57,883 nt of DNA, taken from assembly GCA_023228825.1 (NCBI GenBank), contig JALOAL010000016.1, positions 1-57,883 on the forward strand. The letters are read 5' to 3'. The translations under genes and the position numbers were made by a program. Source of the DNA: Dehalococcoidia bacterium. Lineage in GTDB: Bacteria; Chloroflexota; Dehalococcoidia; UBA2979. Numbering within the stretch: position 1 is the first letter of the stretch; each line of letters begins with the position of its first letter. Positions 40,412-48,497 of the stretch are shown piece by piece. A model generated the notes under the pieces. The model did no database searches. It had not been told where the DNA came from and saw only the letters and a list, made by a program, of their open reading frames with translations.

Positions 40412-40417
40412 ATTCTA
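40412..40417 (-). promoter_or_regulatory. -10 box TAGAAT of the Cys-rich protein/haemoglobin operon
   Basis: TAGAAT, 6 nt, ATG on the minus strand. Confidence 0.6.
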
Positions 40418-40524
40418 GCGCGGGGATCGTGCTGCCCACATTCGCCTAGATCGCGCGAGTTTCGACGCGGAAAGGCGTAATGGTTTATTCTCTCTGCGGC
40501 GGGAGGGGGTTGGAGACCGCGTCG

Positions 40525-42003
40525 ATGCTCGGACGCCCGCCACGGCGCGCACTCAGCGCGCTGCTGATCGCCTGCCTGCTCACCGCCTCGGGCATCGTGC
40601 CCTTCGCTCAGACCGTCGCCGCCGAGCCCGCACGCGAGTCAGGCGTGCACGCGCAGGTCGTGGGCAACCCCCTGGTCCCAGGCTCTACCGCCATCGTCGT
40701 CGGGGACGGGGACTGCCTGCGCCTGCGCGCGAACCCGGGACTGGACGCCACCCGCGTGGACTGCATCCCGGATGGGCGCACCGTGCTGGTGCTGCCCTCC
40801 GTGGTGGAGGCAGATGGCTACCGCTGGCAACTGGTGGAGTGGCGAGGCAGCGCCGGCTGGGCTGCGGACGTCTTCCTGGCGCCGTACGACGGGCCGCCGG
40901 AGACCGCGGCCTGCAGGCCGGCCTCCACGCGACCGGGCCTGGCGGGCTCCGTGCCGTCGCGGGGGGGCCTCGGCCTCGTGATGTGGGGCGGCGGCACCAC
41001 GGCGGGCATCGAGACGGCGGCGCTGGCACGGGACTGCACGCTCACGTCCGTGTGGGCCACGCAGCCGGGCGGCGGGATGGTGGGCTACCGCTTCGGCGCG
41101 CCGGCCTTCGTCAACGCCCCCTGGTACGCGGCCATCGGCGGCCAGACGATCCCCGCGGGGACGCCGATGATGCTGGTCTGCGACCCGCCGGGCTCCGCCA
41201 TCACCACCACCGGCGTCGCCATCCCTTCCCCGTCCGGGCCTGCACCCGTGCTCGTCGGCAACGAGACGCCGCCCGAGCCGGACGCCCTGGCCGCGGTGGT
41301 GGTGGACGAGGACTCCGGCGCCGTCCTCTACGAGTACAACGCCTATGACCCCCTGCCTCCGGCCAGCCTGACCAAGATCGTCACCGCGATCCTGGCGCTG
41401 GAGGGCTCGATCGTCAGCGACTGGGTGCCTGTCACTGACGTGGACTACCGCCGCATGCCCGGCAGCAGCGTGATGGGCATTGTCCCCGGCGACTGCTTCA
41501 CCATGCGCGACCTGCTCTACGGCCTGATGCTCCCCTCCGGGAACGACGCCGCCCTCGCCATTGCCCGGCACGTGGCCGGGTCTGACGAGGCCTTCGTGGC
41601 GCAGATGAACGCGCTGATGCGCAAGATGGGGCTGGCCGCGCGCTTCACGGATCCGCATGGCCTGGGCAGCCGCCAGCACAACATGTCCGCGTACGACATC
41701 GCCATGGTGTCGCGCTACGCGATGACGCAGTTCCCGCTGTTCCGGGAGATCGTGGCGGAACGGTCATGGACGGCGGTGGGCGACCGCGACTTGAGCATGT
41801 TCAACGTGAACTCGTTCCTGACGCAATTCGACGCCAGCGACGGCGTGAAGACCGGCTTCACGGGCGAAGCGGGCCGCACGCTCTCCGCCTCCGCTACGCG
41901 CAACGGCCACCGTGTCTACGCCGTGGTGCTGAACGACAACGACCGCTACGCGGACGCCGGCGACCTGATCGACTGGGCGTTCCGCAACCACACCTGGGAG
42001 TAG
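40525..42003 (+). CDS. D-alanyl-D-alanine carboxypeptidase with N-terminal SH3-like region
   Basis: Penicillin-binding serine peptidase trimming peptidoglycan stem peptides outside the membrane. Numbering from ATG 40525 (492 residues): a Sec signal peptide (RRALSALLIACLLTASGIV, cleavage after VAA) at 1-33, an SH3-like region around 50-125 (CLRLRANPGLDATRVDCIPDG), then the catalytic domain from about 255 with S281-x2-K284 (PASLTKI), S338-G-N (LPSGNDAA) and K442-T-G (GVKTGFTG). GGAG is 9 nt before this ATG; the ATG at 40480 would add 15 unneeded residues. It presupposes a peptidoglycan-type wall. Confidence 0.92.
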   Translation: MLGRPPRRALSALLIACLLTASGIVPFAQTVAAEPARESGVHAQVVGNPLVPGSTAIVVGDGDCLRLRANPGLDATRVDCIPDGRTVLVLPSVVEADGYRWQLVEWRGSAGWAADVFLAPYDGPPETAACRPASTRPGLAGSVPSRGGLGLVMWGGGTTAGIETAALARDCTLTSVWATQPGGGMVGYRFGAPAFVNAPWYAAIGGQTIPAGTPMMLVCDPPGSAITTTGVAIPSPSGPAPVLVGNETPPEPDALAAVVVDEDSGAVLYEYNAYDPLPPASLTKIVTAILALEGSIVSDWVPVTDVDYRRMPGSSVMGIVPGDCFTMRDLLYGLMLPSGNDAALAIARHVAGSDEAFVAQMNALMRKMGLAARFTDPHGLGSRQHNMSAYDIAMVSRYAMTQFPLFREIVAERSWTAVGDRDLSMFNVNSFLTQFDASDGVKTGFTGEAGRTLSASATRNGHRVYAVVLNDNDRYADAGDLIDWAFRNHTWE

Positions 42004-42079
42004 GGCTCCCCGGGACGCGCAGACTCAGGACGCGCAGGTTGCGGCCCCCGCGCATGCCCTCGGCGTGGCGGGGGCGGGA

Positions 42080-42826
42080 TCAGTCGCCGGCGGGCTCCCG
42101 GGAGGGGCGGCGGTCCACCACCTGGAAGCGGTGGCGGTCTTCCGAGGTGCGACGGGTGTGGAGCACGGGCTTGCCGCCCTCCAGGCGGGGGCGCAGCCAG
42201 CCGAACGTCTCCACCGGGTCGTCCCGGTCCAGCGGCTCGCCGTCCTCGTCCAGCACCGTCTCGATGCCCAGGCGCTCGCGGACCTCTCCGGCGGTGATGA
42301 CGCCCTCCACCTCGCGGATGCCGGCCAGGTCGATGAAGCGCCCGTCGCCGCCGCCTGCCCGCAGCCCCGCGGCAGCGAGGGCGCCGATGGACCCGAGGCG
42401 CTTCTGCCCCAGCGAGCGCAAGGAAACGTTGGACTCCGTGGAGAAGGTCTGCGCCCAGTCCAGGCGCATCACCTCCGTCTGGGCGCGGCGGCCAAAGGCG
42501 AGGATGTGGGGCACGTCTGAGTGTCGCGAGGCCAGCGCCACGCCCGGGTCCGCCTCCCGCGAGGCGTGGGCCCGGACGAAGTCCACCACGTCGTCCTCCA
42601 GGTCCAGGACGGAGCGGGTGGTCTCGATCACCAGGGCGTAGGCGAAGTTCTCGCCGGTGGCGGCCACCTTGTCGGACTGCATCAGCGCGTGGCGCGTGAC
42701 GCCCAGCGAGCGGCCCCACCCGGCGGACTCCACCTCGGCGGCCAGCGCGCGCACCAGCGCCCCGGTGCCCTCGCAGCCCGGGCCGTCTGTGTCATCAATG
42801 CCGATGATGAACTGCTCGCTGATCAC
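42080..42826 (-). CDS. TiaS-like protein (tRNA-Ile2 agmatinylcytidine synthetase-related N-terminal domain)
   Basis: A 248-residue protein beginning FIIGIDDTDGPGCEGTGALV, the signature of the archaeal TiaS N-terminal domain (IDDTD, GTG). It continues with NFAYALVIETTRSVLDLEDDVVDFV and SIGALAAAGLRAGGGDGRFIDLAGIREV. It lacks the C-terminal zinc and OB-fold parts of full TiaS, and bacteria normally use TilS for the same tRNA position. A different role is therefore likely. The GTG start at 42826 has GGAGG 5 nt upstream. Family placement is from memory of the motif. Confidence 0.6.
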   Translation of the reverse strand: MISEQFIIGIDDTDGPGCEGTGALVRALAAEVESAGWGRSLGVTRHALMQSDKVAATGENFAYALVIETTRSVLDLEDDVVDFVRAHASREADPGVALASRHSDVPHILAFGRRAQTEVMRLDWAQTFSTESNVSLRSLGQKRLGSIGALAAAGLRAGGGDGRFIDLAGIREVEGVITAGEVRERLGIETVLDEDGEPLDRDDPVETFGWLRPRLEGGKPVLHTRRTSEDRHRFQVVDRRPSREPAGD

Positions 42827-42910
42827 TGCGTCCTCCACCCGGCCCAACCACCACGCGCCCACTCCGCCGGAGTCTAGCGACCGCCGCGAGTACGGCGGCG
42901 CAGACGGCCC

Positions 42911-43273
42911 TTACGCGTAGCCAAGTTCGTGCAGCCGGTCGTCGTCGATGCCAAAGAAGTGGGCCACCTCGTGGATGACCGTGCGCTGCAGTTCCTCCAC
43001 CAGTTCGTGCGGGGGGAAGTGGCGTTCGTGGGGGCCCTGGAAGATCAGGATGCGGTCCGGCAGCACCAGGTTGTAGCCGGCACGGTCCGTGAGCGGCACG
43101 CCCACGTAGAGGCCGAACAACTCCTCCCCGGGTCCGAGGCCCGCCTCGCGCAGATCCTCGTCTGTGGGCTCGTCGCGCAGGACCACGGCCACGTTGTCCA
43201 GCCGCAGGGCGAACTCCTCCGGCAGCGACTCCATCGCCTGATCCACCACCTCCGCGAAGGCACGTGCGTCCAT
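42911..43273 (-). CDS. Metallopeptidase family protein (minimal zincin)
   Basis: A 120-residue protein with the zincin motif HEVAHFFGIDDDRLHELGY (H101, E102, H105; the Asp cluster and H115 follow). N-terminal LPEEFALRLDNVAVVLRDEP and LFGLYVGVPLTDR are typical of the minimal MMP-like family (DUF1025). The start is ATG 43273; the longer form from 43306 is not conserved. Substrates of this family are unknown. It is a single gene. Confidence 0.9.
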   Translation of the reverse strand: MDARAFAEVVDQAMESLPEEFALRLDNVAVVLRDEPTDEDLREAGLGPGEELFGLYVGVPLTDRAGYNLVLPDRILIFQGPHERHFPPHELVEELQRTVIHEVAHFFGIDDDRLHELGYA

Positions 43274-43331
43274 GCCCCAAGAGAAGCACACGCCCCGCCC
43301 AGGCACGAGGGCGGGCGCCCGGTGGTTCGGG

Positions 43332-43772
43332 TCAGGTGGTGGGTGCGGTCCAGAGCGTCTTGTAGCCCTCGCCGGTGATGGCGCGGCGCATCTCTGCGCG
43401 CTCCGCGCCGTCCAGGTCGCTGAAGGCGGCGTCCAGCGCGGCGAGCGCCTCGAAGCCGTCGAGGTCGCCCAGGCGTTCGCGGATGGCGGTCAGCACGCCC
43501 AGGCGGTCCAGCGCGCCCACTCGCAGCGGCCACGCCACGATGTTGATGCGCTTCGGCTTCGGCATCCCCGGCCGCACCGTGCGGATGGAGGCCATGCGCT
43601 CCTTCACGGACGCAGCCGGAGGCAGGACATGGACGGCCGGGCCGTCTTCCGGCGCGGTGCGAAAGTCCACGAACAGGCGCAGAGGGATGGTGGAGAAGCG
43701 GAAGAGCAGATGGTCCCGCTCCGCCACCGCTGCCAGCATGGCGGCGCGGTCAACGTGATAGGAAGAGTCCAC
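43332..43772 (-). CDS. Conserved hypothetical protein
   Basis: A 146-residue protein starting at GTG 43772, 6 nt behind TAGACT. The sequence (LLFRFSTIPLRLFVDFRTAPEDGPAV, VKERMASIRTVRPGMPKPKRINIVAWPLRV, MRRAITGEGYKTLW) suggests a beta-strand region and a helical C-terminus with no membrane part. Family not recognised. Codon use is native and it lies in line with the zincin gene on the same strand, 58 nt away. Confidence 0.7.
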   Translation of the reverse strand: MDSSYHVDRAAMLAAVAERDHLLFRFSTIPLRLFVDFRTAPEDGPAVHVLPPAASVKERMASIRTVRPGMPKPKRINIVAWPLRVGALDRLGVLTAIRERLGDLDGFEALAALDAAFSDLDGAERAEMRRAITGEGYKTLWTAPTT

Positions 43773-43778
43773 CGTCCG

Positions 43779-43784
43779 AGTCTA
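43779..43784 (-). promoter_or_regulatory. -10 box TAGACT of the 146-residue hypothetical gene
   Basis: TAGACT, 6 nt, GTG start. Probably leaderless. Upstream of it, 43785-44006 is a divergent intergenic region with a short TTCCCGC/GCGGGAA hairpin near 43920. Confidence 0.55.
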
Positions 43785-44006
43785 CACGCCCGACGATACG
43801 GCTCCGACAGGACATGCCCGCATCACGACAGGGATTTGCGAGGTTCCCCGCGAGGCGCCCGGGCTGGTGAGCGGCCGTCTGCCTGCCGATGATTCCCTCA
43901 GTTGGGCACGTCAGGGTTTTCCCGCACGCGCGGGAAGGCCCGCCCTGGCGTCCCGGCCTCAACCAACGCCGGTGCCAACGTGGGCCGCCGCACGAAGGGG
44001 ACCAGC

Positions 44007-44468
44007 ATGCTCGCCGCGCTGCTCGACCGGTTTCGGCCGAACCCCCTCCGTGCGCGCGTGGAGGCGTCTATCCGTCGCGGCACGGGCCTCTCCCGCCGCG
44101 AGTGGCTGCTGGGCCCGGACCCCCTGACCGCGTCCTCCATGCAACAACTCGGCGAGGAGATCCTGGAGTGGTGCCGGGAGCGGATGTCCGCCAGCCGGCG
44201 CCCGTATGGCATTGACCAGATGGCCCTGGCCGTGGCGTGCGCGCGGCCCGGAGGCGAGCCGCTGTCCTCGGTCACCTTCGGGGTGTTCCGCCCCGTGGAG
44301 TTCTACACCGCGGACGGCATCGCGGCGCGGGTGCAGGACTACCTGCACGGCCTGCCCCTGGCGGACCTCAACCAGCGCGAGGGCCCCATCCGCTTCGCCG
44401 CCGCCCTCTTCTCCTGGGGTGACGTGGCGCGCGACACCGTCTTCGCCGACGCACCTGCCGAGGGCTGA
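44007..44468 (+). CDS. Hypothetical protein
   Basis: A 153-residue protein starting at an ATG with AAGGGG 6 nt upstream. The visible parts are an N-terminal helix (MLAALLDRFRPNPLRARVEA), then MALAVACARPGGEPLSSVTFGVFRPVEFYTADGIAARVQDYL and a C-terminal ALFSWGDVARDTVF. The FGVFRPVEFYTADG segment is beta-like. No cysteine-rich motif or signal peptide. Unknown function, followed 83 nt later by another short gene. Confidence 0.65.
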   Translation: MLAALLDRFRPNPLRARVEASIRRGTGLSRREWLLGPDPLTASSMQQLGEEILEWCRERMSASRRPYGIDQMALAVACARPGGEPLSSVTFGVFRPVEFYTADGIAARVQDYLHGLPLADLNQREGPIRFAAALFSWGDVARDTVFADAPAEG

Positions 44469-44551
44469 CCGCGGCGCCCGGCCCGCGCCTCCGGGTTTCC
44501 CCCACTTGCCCGCGCCCGCGCGCTGCCGAGTCTCCGGGCAGGAGGCGCCCC

Positions 44552-44791
44552 ATGACGAGCCCCGTGGCCGGCACGATGACCGCGGACGAACTGCTGCGCC
44601 ACGTCGGCGCGGTCACGTCGGCCTCGGACGCGCGGGCGCTGCTGCGTCGCGCGGCGCGGGTGGCCGGCGTGCGCCGCGACCGGCCGATGGCCACACGGGA
44701 CCTGCTGCTGGTGCTGGAGGCGCTGGGCGCGGAGGGCGGCTCGGTGCAACTGCTGGCGGAGCAACTGGCGAGGCAGGCCCTCCGCCCGTAG
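44552..44791 (+). CDS. Hypothetical small protein
   Basis: A 79-residue, Arg- and Ala-rich, probably all-helical protein (TADELLRHVGAVTSASDARALLRRAARV, TRDLLLVLEALGAEGGSVQLLAEQLARQ) with AGGAGG 6 nt before the ATG. Helix-rich and without a hydrophobic segment, it resembles no family known to me. Confidence 0.6.
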   Translation: MTSPVAGTMTADELLRHVGAVTSASDARALLRRAARVAGVRRDRPMATRDLLLVLEALGAEGGSVQLLAEQLARQALRP

Positions 44792-44858
44792 TTGCCCCAC
44801 CCGGAGCAGGCTGGAACCGCGTTTGCCGCAGGACGGCTGCGCGGGGATCATCGAAGGC

Positions 44859-46172
44859 ATGACGCTGACACACCGGTGGTCCAGATGGCCATGGCTCGCG
44901 CTCGTGCTGGGGGCGCTGCTGCTGGGCGCGTGCCGGCAGGAGGCCGCCGAATCCCCCTATTCGCCCATCGAACGGGAGCGCGAGGGCGACCCGCGTTCCT
45001 ACCTGCTGGGCTTCTCGGACGTCCCGCCCGAACTCACGGACGAGGCGTACGTCCGCCAGTTCGACTTCGCCGCCGCCTATGGCGAGGCGATCCTCCTCCA
45101 GCGCCCGCCCGCGTGGGCGGACTTCCTCCCCGGCGCCTCCGTCTCTGACGCCCTGCGCGACGAGGTGCTGGCCGCGCGCGAGGCGGCACGGGCGCGCGAC
45201 CTTGCCGTGGTGGTCGCGCTGGACCCGTTCGACCCCGCGAACCGCGCCCGCCTGGACGCGCTGCCCCCGGGCTACGAGGGCCGCTCGCTGGCCGATCCGG
45301 ACCTGCTGACCGCCTTCACGGCGGAGGCGGAGTTCATCGCGCGCAACATGCGCCCCGACTTCCTGGTGCTGGGCTCGGAGATCAACGCCACCTACGAGCG
45401 CAACCCGGAGGCGTACTTCGCCTTCCTCGAGGCGTACCGGGCGGCGTACGACGTGGTGAAGCGGGCCAGCCCGCAGACGCAGGTGCTGGTCACGTTCCAG
45501 TACGAAGAACTGCTGGGCGTGGTGCCGGAACTGCCGCCGCACGCCCCCCGCTGGGAACTGCTAGACGACCTGGGGCTGCGGCTGGACCTGCTGGGGCTGA
45601 CCTCGTACCCCTCGTTTGCCTACCCCACGGCGCGCAAGGTGCCGCCGGAGTATTACCTGCAACTGGTGGAACACACGGACCGGCCTGTCGCCTTCGTCGG
45701 CGTGGGGTTCTCCAGCGGGGCTCATCGCAGCGGCGTCAACGCCTCCACGGAGCCGGAACAGCGCCGCTTCCTGCAGCGCCTGCTGGAGGACGCCCTCGCG
45801 CTCCAGTCACCGCTCCTGGTCTGGTTCGCCGCGCACGACCTGGGCTTTGCGGATACCGCGCCGTACGACCTGCTGAGCAGCATTGGCCTGCGCACCGCAG
45901 ACGGCGAGGCCAAGGAGGCGTGGAGCGTGTGGGAGGAGGCCTCCCGTCGCCCCGTGGACGCCGAGGCCGCGGCCGCCCTCCTCGCCGAGCGTGACCAGGA
46001 GGCGGAGGCCGAACGCACCGCCGAGGAAGCCGCACAGACCCCTACCCCCGCGCCCACACCGGCGGACGACGACTCCGAGGACGACCCAGACTCCGAGGGT
46101 GACCCAGACCCCGAGGGCGACCCGCACTCCGAAGCAGACGACGGGGAGGCGGGTACGGGCGACGGCGCCTAG
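44859..46172 (+). CDS. Lipoprotein with glycoside hydrolase-like TIM-barrel and acidic tail
   Basis: A 437-residue lipoprotein. The signal LALVLGALLLGACRQ ends in a lipobox with acylated Cys near residue 25. The domain (about 45-375) looks like a GH53/GH5-like TIM barrel: DFLVLGSEINATYERNPEAYFAFLEAY (with the GSEIN acid), VLVTFQYEELLG, LDLLGLTSYPSF and SPLLVWFAAHDLGF. The last 50 residues are a repeated Asp/Glu/Ser/Pro tail (DDDSEDDPDSEGDPDPEGD), made by small tandem duplications. GAAGG precedes the ATG at 44859. Whether it still cleaves sugar is unclear. Confidence 0.65.
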   Translation: MTLTHRWSRWPWLALVLGALLLGACRQEAAESPYSPIEREREGDPRSYLLGFSDVPPELTDEAYVRQFDFAAAYGEAILLQRPPAWADFLPGASVSDALRDEVLAAREAARARDLAVVVALDPFDPANRARLDALPPGYEGRSLADPDLLTAFTAEAEFIARNMRPDFLVLGSEINATYERNPEAYFAFLEAYRAAYDVVKRASPQTQVLVTFQYEELLGVVPELPPHAPRWELLDDLGLRLDLLGLTSYPSFAYPTARKVPPEYYLQLVEHTDRPVAFVGVGFSSGAHRSGVNASTEPEQRRFLQRLLEDALALQSPLLVWFAAHDLGFADTAPYDLLSSIGLRTADGEAKEAWSVWEEASRRPVDAEAAAALLAERDQEAEAERTAEEAAQTPTPAPTPADDDSEDDPDSEGDPDPEGDPHSEADDGEAGTGDGA

Positions 46173-46246
46173 CCTCCCCGGGAACCAAACGGACTCCACG
46201 GACGTACTAGCCCCAGACCCGCACGCCGGGGACGGGAGGCAGCACC

Positions 46247-47269
46247 ATGACCGCAACACGTCCGCACCGCTCTATCGGGTGGAGCATCTTCCGGTGGGGC
46301 CTGCTTGCCCTTGTCGGCCTCGGCGCGCTGGTGCTCGTGGCCTGCGGCGGCGGGGACGACGCGAACACGGTGCACCCCAGCGTGGGCAGCGCCTCCTCCG
46401 GCGCCAACGGCCGGGCGCCCTTGTTCGGTGGGCAGGCGGAGGAGTCCGCAGATGCGGCGAGCCCTCCCGGCGACCGGGACGGCGGCTACGCGCAGTCGCC
46501 CGGCGTGCCCGGCGCGTCCGGCGCGTCCGGGGTGGACCTGCTGCAGGGCACGCTGGACCGCACGATCATCCGCAACGGCGCCGTCTACCTGGAAGTGGAG
46601 TCCGTCGCCCAGTCGTTCGAGCGCGTGCGCGAGGTCGCAGAGGCAGCCGGCGGCTTCGTGGCGGAGTCCAGCCTGCACGGCGCCGGTGAAGACCAGGTGG
46701 GCAGCCTCACCATCCGCATCCCCGCCGAGCGCTTTGGCGAGGTGGTGGCGGAGTTGCAGGGCATCGCCGTGGAGGTGCTGTCCTCCACCTCCAGCAGCCA
46801 GGACGTCACCGAGGAGTTCACGGACCTGGAGGCCACGGTCCGCAACCTGCGCGCCGTGGAGCAGCAGTACCTCACGCTGCTCGGCCAGGCCGAGGACATC
46901 GAGGACATCCTGCTGGTGCAGGACCGCCTGAACCGCGTGCGCCTGGACCTGGACCGCGTGCAGGGCCGGCTCAACCTGCTGGGCAACCTGGCCAGCCTGG
47001 CCACATTGCGCGTCACGCTCCAGCCCACGGAGGCCGTGCTCGCGCTGGCCGGCCCGGCGGAGCCTGGCTTCGGCGACCGCATCGCGGACGCGTGGGCGTC
47101 CTCGCTGGAGGCGATCGAGACGGTGGCGACGGCGGTGGCCGTGGCCGTGGTGTGGTCGTGGTGGCTGATCCCCGTGCTCGCGGTGCTGGCGTTCTTCGTG
47201 CGGCGCTCCGTCATGCGCCGGCCTGCCACGCCCAGCGCCCGCGTTGACACTCCGGAAGGCGCAGCCTAG
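46247..47269 (+). CDS. DUF4349 domain lipoprotein
   Basis: A 340-residue protein of the DUF4349 family. A signal ending LVLVACGGG gives a lipoprotein (Cys near residue 33), then a Gly/Ser-rich linker, the DUF4349 core (IIRNGAVYLEVESVAQSFERVREVAEAAGGFV, GSLTIRIPAERF, SSTSSSQDVTEEFTDLEATVRNL), a coiled coil (VQDRLNRVRLDLDRVQGRLN) and a C-terminal transmembrane segment (SWWLIPVLAVLAFFV) with a basic tail. Membrane-anchored at both ends. GGGAGG 7 nt before the ATG. Function unknown; common in Chloroflexi and Firmicutes. Confidence 0.9.
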   Translation: MTATRPHRSIGWSIFRWGLLALVGLGALVLVACGGGDDANTVHPSVGSASSGANGRAPLFGGQAEESADAASPPGDRDGGYAQSPGVPGASGASGVDLLQGTLDRTIIRNGAVYLEVESVAQSFERVREVAEAAGGFVAESSLHGAGEDQVGSLTIRIPAERFGEVVAELQGIAVEVLSSTSSSQDVTEEFTDLEATVRNLRAVEQQYLTLLGQAEDIEDILLVQDRLNRVRLDLDRVQGRLNLLGNLASLATLRVTLQPTEAVLALAGPAEPGFGDRIADAWASSLEAIETVATAVAVAVVWSWWLIPVLAVLAFFVRRSVMRRPATPSARVDTPEGAA

Positions 47270-47315
47270 CGTCAGACACCGTCCGCCGGCGTGTCCGGCG
47301 GGCAGGAGGGCAGCC

Positions 47316-47531
47316 GTGGCGCAGACCGCACCGCAGGAGCAGCACGACCACCGCCCCACGGGGCGGCCTCGCCGTCCGCTGGTGGTCCCGGTGCTCAGCG
47401 CCTGCATCGGCTTCGCCATCCTCGTGACCGCGATCCTGCTGGACCAGGCCGTCTCCGTGGGCTCCGCGCTGGGCGCCCTGCTGCTGCTCAGCGCCGCCAT
47501 CCGCTTCGAGATCGCGCGAAGGACCACGTAG
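47316..47531 (+). CDS. Small two-span membrane protein
   Basis: A 71-residue protein starting at GTG with AGGAGG 6 nt upstream. A His/Pro/Arg-rich start is followed by two hydrophobic stretches (LVVPVLSACIGFAILVTAILL, VGSALGALLLLSAAI) and the basic end RFEIARRTT. It lies 4 nt before pheA and 46 nt after the DUF4349 gene, so it is probably cotranscribed with them. Confidence 0.65.
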   Translation: MAQTAPQEQHDHRPTGRPRRPLVVPVLSACIGFAILVTAILLDQAVSVGSALGALLLLSAAIRFEIARRTT

Positions 47532-47535
47532 CCCC

Positions 47536-48393
47536 ATGCGAGTCGCCCACCTGGGCCCGCGCGGCACCTACACCGAAGTGGCGGCGCTCCTCTGGCGGCC
47601 GGACGCGGACCTGGCGCCGCTGCCGTCCGTCCCCGCCGCCATCGACGCCGTGATCCGTGGGGAGGCGGACGCCGCCGTCTGCGCCATGGAAAACTCGATC
47701 GAGGGCACGGCCTCCATCGAGACGCTGGACCTCCTGATTGGCCCGGACTTCCCGCTGCGCGTGTGTGGGGAGGTGGTGGTGCCGGTGCAGCACATGCTGG
47801 TGGGTGGGCCGGGGACAGACGCCGGCGCCGCCACGCGCGTCTACTCGCACCCCTCCGCGCTCCTCCAGTGCCGGCAGAGCCTGGGCCGCCTTGCACCGCA
47901 GGCCACGCCGGTGGCGGCGCTCTCCACTGCGGGCGCGATCGAGTCCGCCATGGCGGAGCCGGGCACGCTCGCCATTGGCAACGAACGTTCCGCTGAGATC
48001 TACGGCGCGACCATCCTGGCGCGGGACATCGGCGACGAGCGCGGCAACGAGACGCGCTTCGTCGCCCTCGCCGCCCTCGCCGCCCCCGCTGGCCGCGTCA
48101 CCGGGGAGGCGCCGCCCAGCGGGGACGACAAGACGTCGCTTGCGTTCACCACGCAGCACGACCGGCCGGGGTCGCTGGTGGAGATCCTGGGCCTCTTCGC
48201 CGCGCGCGGCATCAACATGACCCGCATCGAGTCCCGCCCCACGCGCCGCCAGTTGGGGACGTACGTGTTCTTCCTGGACGTGCAGGGGCACCAGCAGGAC
48301 GCCCCCCTGGCGGAAGCCCTCGCAGAGGCGGAGGCGGTGGCCCACTGGGTGCGCGTGCTCGGGTCCTACCCCCGCTGGGTCTCGCCTGACTAA
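47536..48393 (+). CDS. pheA: Prephenate dehydratase
   Basis: Converts prephenate to phenylpyruvate in phenylalanine synthesis. A 285-residue monofunctional enzyme: MRVAHLGPRGTYTEVAAL, VCAMENSIEGTASIETLDLL, the catalytic-type GNETRFVAL, and the C-terminal ACT domain with KTSLAFTTQHDRPGSLVEIL and the phenylalanine-binding ESRPTRRQLGTYVFFLD. No chorismate mutase part. It lies 4 nt after the small membrane gene. Confidence 0.95.
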   Translation: MRVAHLGPRGTYTEVAALLWRPDADLAPLPSVPAAIDAVIRGEADAAVCAMENSIEGTASIETLDLLIGPDFPLRVCGEVVVPVQHMLVGGPGTDAGAATRVYSHPSALLQCRQSLGRLAPQATPVAALSTAGAIESAMAEPGTLAIGNERSAEIYGATILARDIGDERGNETRFVALAALAAPAGRVTGEAPPSGDDKTSLAFTTQHDRPGSLVEILGLFAARGINMTRIESRPTRRQLGTYVFFLDVQGHQQDAPLAEALAEAEAVAHWVRVLGSYPRWVSPD

Positions 48394-48431
48394 GCGCGCC
48401 CGCGTGCCGCTACGATCGCGGCGTCCTCACC

Positions 48432-48476
48432 AGCCAGACCCACCACAGCCAGACCCACCACAGCCAGACCCACCAC
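48432..48476. repeat. 15-bp tandem repeat x3 upstream of the Fpg-like gene
   Basis: Three exact copies of AGCCAGACCCACCAC between a possible -10 (TACGAT, 48411) and the Shine-Dalgarno sequence of the Fpg-like gene, so it probably lies in its leader. Confidence 0.93.
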
Positions 48477-48497
48477 CGGACCACCGCGGAGGTCGCG

